Shown here: positions 45,872-62,407 of the stretch, in pieces
How positions within the stretch are numbered: position 1 is the stretch's first letter
How the letters are laid out: the number at the start of each line of letters is the position of its first letter
From: Cochliopodium minus
Taxonomy: Eukaryota; Discosea; Himatismenida; Cochliopodiidae
Length of the DNA: 64,000 nucleotides
Direction of reading: 5' to 3'
NCBI GenBank assembly: GCA_024220525.1
Contig: JAMYWO010000096.1
Span: forward strand, 1-64,000
Notes under the pieces: generated by a model
Told to the model about the DNA's origin: nothing
What the model saw: only the letters and a program-made list of their open reading frames with translations
Database searches by the model: none
Translations under genes and position numbers: made by a program

Positions 45872-48188
45872 TTATTTTTTGGGTTTTGATAATACATCAA
45901 GATTTTTAAGTACAAACAAAGAAAACATTGAATTAGACCAAGCAAAACTTTCTCTCGTAAATGAACCAGGGTTATTAACATCAAAACTTTCATGAGTTAA
46001 AAAAGTATCAGCATGGGTATTCTCAAAAGTCTCGGCAACCAGCTCAATCTCATCTCTATCACTTGTAGTGAGACCCTGTGCAGAAAGAGATAAATGCCAG
46101 ACTCTCTTGCCAGGTGTGTGATCACTACCAACTCCCTTGGCAAATTTTCCTTCGAAATAATAAGGATTACTCTTTGAAAAAATGAATATTCTCGTGTTGG
46201 TGTAAATTTTATTTTCAGGATCAAAAGAGGGAGTGTAATCTAAAAAAAGATTAATTATATATTAAAATTAATTTTTTTTTTTTACTGAAATATGGTATGG
46301 ACAAAAGAGATGGTATGTTAGCATCATCCATCAAAAAATGGTTTCCAAGACCATCCACTTCAAAAGCAAAAACTTTTTCACCATTGAATTCCTTTACACC
46401 ATAATCCTCAATCCCCTTTTCAATCTCATCCCTCAAAGTTTTTGCAATGTGCGAAATTTGGGTGTCCTTGTAAACTTTTTGGAATATTTCTTCAATCTGT
46501 TCACACATCTTGATTGCCATGATGTTGGAAGGAATTAAATATCCATAATGACCTTGTTCATCTCTTTTTTTTTTAAAAGAGAAATTAGAAATTAAAATTT
46601 GGATTATAGAACTTAAAAAAAATTTTTACGATGGTCTTGCTGAAAAAAGGAAAATGTGCAAAAAAAGGTGAACAATTGCTATATCTAAATTAATTATATT
46701 TTTTACCTTCTGTCCTGTTGAAAGAATTATTAAAAATCATTCATCATTTATTTTTACACAAATCAAATGGAAATTATTTTTTTACCAACTCAAACCTGTT
46801 TTATTGGTTTAATTAATTAGTTTTAAAAAAAACCAAACAATTTTATGTTACCAGTGTAATTCACAGGAGAAGACCAAAGACCATTGTCTTGTTTGAGTTC
46901 AAAATATCTGTAAAAAGAAAGTTCTTTGTGGTGTTGTTCAACAATCACAACATTTAAAATCATTTTAATAACTTTTTTCCACTCCTCAGTGAAAATGTTT
47001 GTTTGTTTGCCTTTAGAAAAAAAAATGATAAATTTTTAAAATAGAAATCTTTAAAAAAAAATTACTTTCTTTCCAGTATTTATAAACCAAATCAACAGGA
47101 TAACAAAGTGAGTCAAGTTCATAATTGTCTAATATAAAAAAAAATTAAAAAAAAAAAATTAAAAAAAATTAAAAAAAATTCATTACGCTGTCTGGTATAC
47201 ATAGACCTCCCCGTTTTAATGTTTGGATCGTTCTCCCTTTTCTTCCAACCATATGCGCTGGCATAAGGATTGTACAATAAATTCTTGTTGTGTCTCTTAA
47301 TAACTGCCTCCAAAAAACTTTGAATCTCTTTGTCATGACTCAAATGTATATATTGCACAACTAAAAAAAAAACATAGTGTTTTGTTTTCATTTAAATTTT
47401 TTAATGTTTTAATTATTTATTTCATTCACTTGGACATTTTAATTTGATTTATTTTGATTACTCATATTTTAAAATCTTTTCATTTTTTTTTTACCTTGTC
47501 CAACAGAATCTCTGTTCCACATTGCAGCAATATCACCTAAACAAATAAAAAAAAGAAATGTATCATTTATTAAAATTCTCAAATTATTCATTAAAGTCTT
47601 AAAAAAATTAATAAAAATGGAAAATTGAATTAAAATTTCTATTCTCTTACCAGTCCTTACAAAAATTCCATCTTCAAGAAGGGATACTGTCTCTTTCAAA
47701 GTGTAAGCAAAGCATTTCTTCCACATCGCAGCCAACTTTGGCCTATGTTTGAGCATCTTTGCCACCCTCTCCGTCTCCCTCTCTATCACCTTGGGGATTT
47801 CAAATTTCAAAAGAGAATTGTTCATTTCTTGATCTGGATGGATGATCTGGTATGGAGTAGATGGATATTTGTCTGATTGATCGAATATCCAAAGCGATCT
47901 TCCATGTTTTCTTGCTTCATTATTGAAATATCTCTTCAATGATGTAACTGGATCTCCATAATATTTCTTCCATACATCCAAAGCCTTTTCTTTTTGTTGT
48001 GGATGATAATTCTCTTTTGGATCTAAGGAGTAAAGGTGGATGGTATCGGAGACGATGAAGAGCAAAAACACCACATATAACACAAAAATCAATAGAGATA
48101 TTAAAATTATATTTTTTCTGAGTCTCATTTTTTTTTGGATTATTTCATATAAGGTGTATAATGTTTGAATGAAATCAAGATGTTTCAA
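45872..48188 (-). CDS. GH125 exo-alpha-1,6-mannosidase, membrane-anchored
   Basis: The start is either 48188 or the second Met at 48128 (MRLRKN), directly before a membrane helix (IILISLLIFVLYVVFLLFIV), so a type II Golgi/ER protein is likely. The catalytic domain spans about eight exons: EIPKVIERETERVAKML, DGIFVRTGDIAAMWNRDSVG, the GH125 signature around the TGD-I-x-AMW-x-RDS block, YASAYGWKKRENDPN, MYTRQRNYELDS, LCYPVDLVYKYWKE, RPSDEQGHYGYLIPSN, FAFEVDGLGNHFLMDDANIP, and SLSAQGLTT to the C-terminal half with HESFDVNNPGSFTRESFAW. GH125 enzymes remove alpha-1,6-linked mannose with inversion and without a metal. Role likely in N-glycan or GPI glycan trimming or salvage. Confidence 0.87.
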
Positions 48189-48219
48189 TTTTTTTTTTTA
48201 TATTTTAATTTTCAAAAAT

Positions 48220-50141
48220 TTATTTGGGAAATAAAATCAATTCGCACAATTCCTTTGACAAAGGAACACTCTTGTTCTCTTTGTGAAAACAACTCAAAGA
48301 GTTTTTGAGATCAGAAAAGTTTCTTTCATTAGAAGGAACGCCAAACAAATCCAACAAAGAACCCATCTTAGTAGGCATGATAGGAAAAAAAAGATTTGCA
48401 GAAATCCTAATGGTGTGGATTGTCAAATAAATGATATGGTCAACACGAAGAAGATCTTCCTAATAAAAATAATTAATTTTCAAAGATTAAAAAGTTTGTT
48501 TTTTTTTTTCACATTCGAAATATTTTCTTTCTTGACTAATTTCCATGGTTCATATGTGTTCCACAACCTATTGAGAGATCCAAAAATTTGTTGGACGCAA
48601 TTAATACCTTGTCTGAAATCATACAAAGAATAATGGTGGGATACGTCATCAATCATCTTTTCGACATCTTTAACAAAGTCTTTCTCATCAGGAAACAATT
48701 CATTGGGATGAAAATATGGAATTTCTATTTTATAAAAATCAAAAAATTAACTTTAAAAAAAAATTTAAAAACAAAATTTACCAAGGTTTTTATTGACAGA
48801 AATAGAAGATGCTCTTTTTATGAGATTTCCGAGATTGTTAGCGAGATCCTGAGATTTTCTGGTGGAGATTCTCAGGTGTGAAAAATCGGTGTCGTCTTGA
48901 AGCCCTGACTCACTCAAAAGAAAGTATCTGAAGACATCTACTCCGTATTGGTCTATCAAAGTCCTTGGATCAACTACATTACCCTTACTCTTGCTCATTT
49001 TCATGTTGTCAATGGTCCAATGTGCTTTATGAAAAAATTTATTAAAAGGCGGAAGAGAATTTAAGTAAGGGTTTTAAAAATTGATCTTAAAAATTTGAGG
49101 ATAACATTCAAAATTGATAATCTCATTTCTTTATGTATGCTTTGGAGATAAAATATAAGAAATTTAAAGTTATATATTTTTACAATGAGCACAGATCTTT
49201 TTTGGAAGAGGAATATCAGCAGCCATAAGAAATACAGGCCAGAAAACTGCATGGAATCTCAAGATATCTTTCCCTACAACATGAAGATCAGCGGGCCACA
49301 ATTCTTTATACTTCTCATCTGGATATCCAGTGACGGTGAGGTAATTGATTAGAGCATCGAACCAGACATAAATGGTATGAGATGGATCATTTGGCACCTT
49401 GATTCCCCAATGCAATTTCTGTGCTAATCTGGAGATGGAGATGTCTATTAGATTCCCTTCTTCTATGAATTTCAACACTTCATTGTATTTGCTTTGAGGC
49501 ACCACGAAATCTTTGTTCTCCTTCAAAAATTTCAACATCTTATCTTCATATGCTTTCATCTTGAACATATAATTCTCCTCCTTTATCCATTCCACTGGTT
49601 GCATATTCTCAGAATTTAAATATTCTATTTTTCCATCCTTATTTTTCTTTTCTACAACCTGATTCTTCTTTATAAATGCTTCATCAGATACGCTATAATA
49701 GCCTGAATAATCTGATTTGTAGATCAATCCTTTCTCTTCCAATTTCTTCCATAAATGTTCCACTGCTTTCTTATGATGTTCTTCTGTAGTTCTAATGTAC
49801 ACATCAAAATCGCAATCCATCCTCTCAAATATCTCTTTGAATTCAAGTGATAATTCCTCACAAAAAATTTCACAAGATTTATTTGCTTTAGATGCAGCTT
49901 CTTGTATTTTCAATCCATGTTCATCTGTTCCTGTTGTGAAAAATGTTTTTATTCCATTCATTTTATTCCATCTTGATATTGCATCGGACAATACTGTTGA
50001 ATGAGTATGCCCAATATGTGGTCTTGCATTCACATAAAATATTGGTGTTGTTATCATAAATTTTTTGTCATCTTTTGTTGTATTTGAGAAAAATCTTTTG
50101 TTACTTTTAAATTTGGGAAATATATTCTTTTTAAAAAACAT
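48220..50141 (-). CDS. MARS2: Methionyl-tRNA synthetase, mitochondrial type
   Basis: Starts at 50141. The first 25 residues (MFFKKNIFPKFKSNKRFFSN) are basic, amphipathic and free of acids, as in mitochondrial presequences. The class I motifs are present: HIGH as ARPHIGHTHSTVLSDA and KMSKS as MKMSKSKGNVVDPRT. Other family blocks: FFTTGTDEHGLKIQEAA, NYMFKMKAYEDKML, YVWFDALINYLTVTGYPD, VGKDILRFHAVFWPVFLMA, and FRYFLLSESGLQDDTDFS. The order and about 560-residue length match MARS2/bacterial-type MetG without the C-terminal tRNA-binding domain. Four introns; joins such as CAH | WTIDNMKMSKS are consistent. It charges tRNA-Met in the mitochondrion. The 5' end faces calmodulin across 617 bp. Confidence 0.92.
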
Positions 50142-50758
50142 CTACTCTTTATATATTTCTATTTTTATTGATATCTTTCTTCTATTTCAAATTCAAATCA
50201 ATTTTCTTTTTATTATTTTAGAAACTTATTCAAAATGTGAGTCTCATATTTTTTTATGTTTTGATTTTGAGATTGATTTGCAACAGTATTTTGTTTATAT
50301 AGTTGAAATTGAAAAAAAAGATTGTTGCCAAATAAGTTTTTCTTTTTTTTTTTTGCCGCCTTTATATAATAAAATGGCGCAAATATTAATGTTGAACTTG
50401 AAATAATTTTAAAATTTTGGAACTTCAGATTGTTAACTTTTTGAAATATTTGTTTTATTTTGATGTATTATTGTTTAATCTGTACAGAATTAAAATATAT
50501 TACCAATTTTTAATTTTTTTATAATTATCATAAAAGAAAAATAAGGTATAAAAAATAAGTTTTTTTGAAAGATAATGAAAGTATTTCTCCAAATTGAATG
50601 AATTCCTTTCTTTATGTTTTAATAAATTTTTACTTTTGTTTGTTGAATCCAAATACAATTGAAAAAAAAATTTATAAAAATAAATAAAAAAATAAATAAA
50701 AAAAATATATAAAAAAAATATTTGAGGATTTTTAAATAAAAAAAGAGAAATATATAAA
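50142..50758. other. Divergent intergenic region between MARS2 and calmodulin
   Basis: 617 bases of very AT-rich sequence, with long A and T runs just before the calmodulin ATG. It should contain promoters in both directions. No motif I can name with confidence; TATATAAA-like strings near 50705-50760 are frequent by composition alone. Confidence 0.5.
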
Positions 50759-51208
50759 ATGGTTGATAGACTTACAGAAGAACAAATTTCAGAATTTAAA
50801 GAAGCATTTTCCTTATTTGATAAAGATGGTGATGGATCTATTACCACAAAAGAACTTGGAACCGTTATGAGATCCCTTGGACAAACCCCAACTGAAGCAG
50901 GACTCCAAGAAATGATTAAAGAAGTAGATCAAAATGGAGATGGAACCATCGACTTTCCTGAATTTTTAAACTTGATGGCAAAAAAAATGCAAGATTCTGA
51001 TACTGAAGAGGATCTTAAAGAAGCATTCAAAGTATTTGATAAAGATAATGATGGATATATCTCTGCAGCAGAATTAAGACATGTACTTACCAACATTGGA
51101 GAAAAATTAACTGATGAAGAAGTTGATGAGATGATCAGAGAAGCTGATATTGATGGTGATGGTCAAATCAATTATGAAGAATTTGTAAAACTCATGCTCT
51201 CCAGATAA
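50759..51208 (+). CDS. CALM: Calmodulin
   Basis: A single uninterrupted frame of 149 codons. All four EF-hand loops are canonical: [36 protein letters not shown] and [12 protein letters not shown]. The linker helix [18 protein letters not shown] and the [12 protein letters not shown] region with the conserved trimethyl-lysine site are intact. Calcium sensor acting in cytosol and nucleus. It stands out as intronless in a window where almost all genes are cut by many introns, and its codons are relatively GC-rich, suggesting strong expression. Confidence 0.99.
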   Translation: MVDRLTEEQISEFKEAFSLFDKDGDGSITTKELGTVMRSLGQTPTEAGLQEMIKEVDQNGDGTIDFPEFLNLMAKKMQDSDTEEDLKEAFKVFDKDNDGYISAAELRHVLTNIGEKLTDEEVDEMIREADIDGDGQINYEEFVKLMLSR

Positions 51209-51577
51209 ATTATTTTTTTATTATAGAAAAGTCACAAACACTTTGTTTTTTTTCATTTCATAATAACAAATGAATAAAAATCAAAATAAAATAAAAATAT
51301 AAAATAAAATATAAATTTTTTTTTTTTTGGTTTAATTTTCTCTGTTCTATTTTGAATGAAATATTTTTCCAATAATTCTAAATCTCTTTCCATATTTTTC
51401 ATTTTGGCGGTATTTCTTTTTCAGAATTTTGAAGGATAAATATTTTTTTTGAGAATATTCATTTATAATCAAAAAGGAATGAATAGATATATTAAAGCTA
51501 AACTCCTATATAACCTAAATTAAAATCCTTTCTCTTAATTTTAATAAAAAAAAACCTTTTAAACATAAAAAAATTAT
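51209..51577. other. Intergenic, calmodulin 3' flank
   Basis: About 370 AT-rich bases between the calmodulin stop and the tRNA-like gene. No reading frame. An AATAAA-like string (TGAATAAAAATC) lies about 60-75 bases after the stop and may be the polyadenylation signal. Confidence 0.45.
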
Positions 51578-51647
51578 AACAGATCCAAGTTTCGATCTTG
51601 GGACCTCAAGGTTATGACCTTGCGTTCTTCCGCTGAACTAATCTGTT
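51578..51647 (-). tRNA. tRNA-Met(CAT)-like gene with a 6-nt anticodon loop
   Basis: On the minus strand 70 bases fold as a cloverleaf: acceptor AACAGAT/ATCTGTT (7 bp), D stem GTTC/GAAC with loop AGCGGAA, anticodon stem CAAGG/CCTTG, variable AGGTC, and T stem CCAAG/CTTGG with loop ATCGAAA. An A-box-like TAGTTCAGCGG is present. The anticodon loop is TCATAA, six bases instead of seven, as if the base before T33 were missing. Read this way the anticodon is CAT (Met). T54 is A. It could be a functional but odd tRNA, a recent pseudogene, or hold a one-base assembly loss. Confidence 0.78.
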
Positions 51648-51792
51648 AATATCTTGTTACAATTTTAAAAAGTAAAAATGATAATTTGAAAATTCTTTTT
51701 TATTTCATATCATAAATTTACAATATAATTTATTGTGGGAAAGAAAACAAAATTATTTAAGGTTTTTCAAAGAAAATTAATTTTTACTTTAT

Positions 51793-52829
51793 TCAAATTT
51801 GAAAAAAATGACAAAGATATTTAATGATTTCAATTGTTATTCCCTTAATAAGAATAAATCGGTTGGTATTCTTTTCTTCATGGATGCAGTTTTTTAAAGA
51901 AAAATTGTATCTGTATTTTGATAATAGAAGAAGAAGAATTATTTTTTTGTCCAATTCTTTTGGTGAATTCCAATAAATATGATATTTTTCCTCCCATTCT
52001 ACTTCTTTAGTTGAGAGGTAAAAAATTAAGTCTTTTTTATAAGAGCTTAGTTTAAAAAAGGTAGCATGATTATATTCTAAACAAAAAAAAGCGCACTTTG
52101 AATAATCTCTTTTGACAAACTCACCTTTTTTATATAATCCTATAAGGCTTAACATAGCATCTGTATCTCCCATTTTTGCGGATAGTTCGTAAAATCTGAT
52201 TGCTTTCTCTACATCTTTTTCCACTACTTTATTTCCTTTTAAATGAAAATCAGCAACACTATTTAAAACAAGGATTAACTTTATTATAAAATTAAGATTT
52301 AATAACTGAATGAATTTAAAAAAAAATTTGTTTACTAAATCAAAGCATGACTGCATCCTAATTCACAACTCTTTTGAAAGTATTGAAATGATTTTTTGAG
52401 ATCATAATCAACAAGATGATCTGATTCGATCAATTTCAAGTTGAATAACATCCCCATTTGGTAATAGGCAACACTATTGTCCATTTCCATAGATATTTGG
52501 AGATATTCGATTCCTTTTTGAACATCTCTCTCAACACCATAGCCATAAACCAAGTCATATCCAATCATTGCCAAGCAAAATGAAATTTCTTCTTTATTGG
52601 AGGGATCATCCTTGTATTCTTGGTAATATTTCAAAAAACTCTCATAACAAATTTTTGGATTTGATTCTCCTTCCCATTCCATCAGATAATTCATTCCAAT
52701 TGCAATCAAATTTCCTTTTTTCAAATATTTCAAACAAATTTGTTTGGATTTTTGGGGATCTATCTTTCTTTTCATCCCATAATAAGATTGAAACATCAAT
52801 AAAATTTCTTCTTTTTCATTCTCTTTCAT
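51793..52829 (-). CDS. Sel1-like repeat protein
   Basis: Starts at 52829 (MKENEKEEILLMFQSYYGMK). Two exons joined at ALI | YVADFHL. Sel1-type units of 30-40 residues are recognisable: IGYDLVYGYGVERDVQKGIE, AYYQMGMLFNLKLIESDH, FQYFQKSCELGCSHALIYVA, and KDVEKAIRFYELSAKMGDTD followed by AMLSLIGLYKKGEFVKRDY. The C terminus ends KGITIEIIKYLCHFFQI, which recalls the F-box-like ends of the ankyrin genes in this window. Sel1 repeats act as scaffolds, for example in ER-associated turnover. No signal peptide is seen. Precise role unknown. Confidence 0.78.
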
Positions 52830-52977
52830 ATTTTATATTTTTTTTTGAAAATCAAAGGTTAATTTGACAGATATGCATTGTTATTCACCTAATACTCAAT
52901 CTATTCAAAACATCATTTATTGAAAAATTTTATACCGAAACAAAATTTCTTGAAAATGTATTTCCATTTTCTTTTTC

Positions 52978-53186
<209 letters not shown>

Positions 53187-53286
53187 AATAAATAAATTAA
53201 TTTAAATTGTCAAAAAAGGAGTTTTATTTTTAAAATGTTCATATTTCTAAAATATCTTTTGAATTTTTATGATCTGCTATTTAAAA

Positions 53287-60092
<6,806 letters not shown>

Positions 60093-60565
60093 CTTTTATT
60101 TTATTTTATTAAAATAAAAGTTGAATAAGTTTCAATCGATTGAAATATGATTTTCTTTTCTTTTACTCTTTAATTTCCCTTTGAATCCTTTGTATATCAA
60201 ATCTTGAAAGTAAAATTAAAAATTTTTAAAAATGACCACAGTAAAAAAATGAAGAGTAAAATTACTGGTTGCCCATGAATAGAAGAATTTGGACAAAAAG
60301 TTTGAAGATATGTATGGATGTTGATTTTTAAATGACATTCACTTTTATTTTTAAATATATCGGCATTAAATGCGAAATGGAATTAATAATTAATAATTAT
60401 AATTTGAAATTTAATCTGAAAAGGGATTAATGGGGAATTTATCATGAAACTCAAAAGAGTTTTTATCAATTAAATCAAAATTTTTTTTAAAACTTGATTC
60501 TTTCTCACAAAATTATGAATCACTAATTGTTCAACTAAGATCACAAAATTCTATAAAAAAAAAAA
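60093..60565. other. Divergent intergenic region between ABCC and TRMT44
   Basis: About 470 AT-rich bases. The missing 5' exon of the ABCC gene may lie here: a minus-strand ATG at about 60275 (MGNQ) followed by a gtaatt donor is one candidate, but I could not make a phase-consistent join to 60092. The TRMT44 promoter should also be here. Confidence 0.4.
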
Positions 60566-62212
60566 ATGAAAGAGGAAGGAGCATTCGTGGTTGTCGAGAA
60601 TATAGAATTGGAAATAGAAAATCATCAACTATTTTTTAAAGTATAACAATAATCACAACAATATTCTTTCTTTTTTCTCAAAAATTAAAAAATTATTTTG
60701 AAGATTATTTTGAATTGGATTTTGGAAGCAGAGAATCTTTACAAAGGAATGAATTATCAAATCATTAACGAGATAAACATATTCAATAAAGAAAAGGAGA
60801 TAGTGGAAAGATTGAAAATAGAATCGAAATTGGAAGAGATATTGAAGATATTCACAAACAAGGAAGATGTTTACAAAATACAATTTAAAAGAAAAATATA
60901 TTCAAGAAATGAAGAAAATAATATCGAAGAAGAAATTGATATATACAATACTGATAAAGAAACGAGCAGATGCATTTTCACACCAATCTTTCCAAGCGAT
61001 GAAAATCTAATTAAAAACAAGTATTTGCCTTATTATTATCCCAAAGTAGAGAAATATGGTTTTGTTTATGAAAGTAAAGAGAAAAAAATTAGTTTAAATG
61101 CAATTCATATTGAAAATTGTGACTATAAAGAAAAAATGAAACATATTGCAAATCAAGTTTTATTAAAGTTTAAAAAATGGTATGTAAAAAATCAAAAACT
61201 TTTTTAAACAAATAAGTTATTTTTTTTTTTTATGAAAGGTCCCAAAATCCTAATTATGTGAAAAGGGTAGTTCTTGATAATCTGGTTACTAAAGAAAACT
61301 TCAAGAAAAAAAACGAAGAGCTAAAGAAAAAATACAAAAACTGGATTAATGACACCTTTTGGAAAACTGAAGAGTTTGCAAAGAAATCTGTTTATGAGGA
61401 TATTTTGATCGCTGCTTTCCTGATATGTTTGTGGGAAAAGGAAAAAAAGGATTCAAAAAGAGAAGACAATCAGACCTTTATTGATTTAGGTAAAAAAACA
61501 AAAATTTGTTTTTTTTTAAAAATAAAATTCATATTATTGAATAAAAAAAAATAAAGGTTGTGGAAATGGTCTTTTGGTTTACATTTTAAATTGTGAAGGT
61601 ATATTAATTAAATTTTTAATTTTTATATTACTAAAAAATTGAAAAAATGGAAGGTTATAAAGGGAAAGGAATAGATTTACAAAAAAGAGATATATGGGAT
61701 AGACTCGGGATAGAAAGATACGATAAAGTGGCAATAAATCCTTTAGATTACAAAGTAGAAGAGGAATACATCATTGGGAATCATTGTGATGAATTGTCTC
61801 CTTGGATCGCTTTGATTGCTCATAATTCAAACTGTAAATTTTTCCTTCTTCCATGCTGTTTTTATGACTTTCAAGGGAGATTCAAAGACAATGACAATAG
61901 ACTTGGACAGTACAAGACATACCTTAATTTTCTCTCCAAAATTGCTGAGAATTTGGGCTTTGATTTAAGTAAACTCTTTTAAAAATATCCTTTTCTTTAA
62001 TATCATCTCTTTAAAATTTTGGTTTAGAGACAGAACCTCTTAGAATCCCTTCAACCAAGAACATCTCTTTTGTTTGCCAGAACAGAACTTTTGACAAGAA
62101 TGACAAGGAAAGGATACTTGAGATAGAGCAACGTATAAAGGAGTACACAAAAAATGTGAATGCAGTATCTTTTGTTGGATATTCTCACCACAGAGATAAA
62201 TTAATTAATTAA
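60566..62212 (+). CDS. TRMT44: tRNA-Ser (uracil-2'-O)-methyltransferase
   Basis: Starts at 60566 (MKEEGAFVVVENIELEIENH). Predicted exons join in phase at FFK | IILNWILEAENLY, KKW | SQNPNYV, IDLG | CGNG, NCEG | YKG and GFDL | K-TEPLRIPST. Family marks are strong: FIFT-P region RCIFTPIFPSDENLI, the SAM site FIDLGCGNGLLVYILNCEG, GIDLQKRDIWDRLG, the characteristic IIGNHCDELSPWIALIAHNS, FFLLPCCFYDFQGRF, and LRIPSTKNISFVCQNRTF. Trm44/TRMT44 makes Um44 in cytosolic tRNA-Ser using SAM. About 470 residues, no truncation visible. The C-terminal helix ends SYHHRDKLIN-like. Confidence 0.92.
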
Positions 62213-62407
62213 ATTCAAAAATACTATTATTTTTCAGATTTTTACTCCCATTCTATCAACTTCACAAATTATAATCCTCATATATATATTTGCAATCCAT
62301 CTTCTATCAAAAAAAAAATATTAAAAAAAAAGAATTTCATATTTTTCAAGCTTTTTTTTTTTTTGAACCGTTTTATAAAAAAACTTTTTGTTGACAAAAT
62401 ATATCAA

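Noticed and set aside
50500-50847. Minus-strand 115-codon frame overlapping calmodulin
   Set aside because: Runs across the promoter and the antisense of the calmodulin start; low complexity.
60093-60300. 5' exon of the ABCC gene with MGNQ start
   Set aside because: An ATG followed by a donor exists, but no phase-consistent path to the exon at 60092 was found without an in-frame stop.
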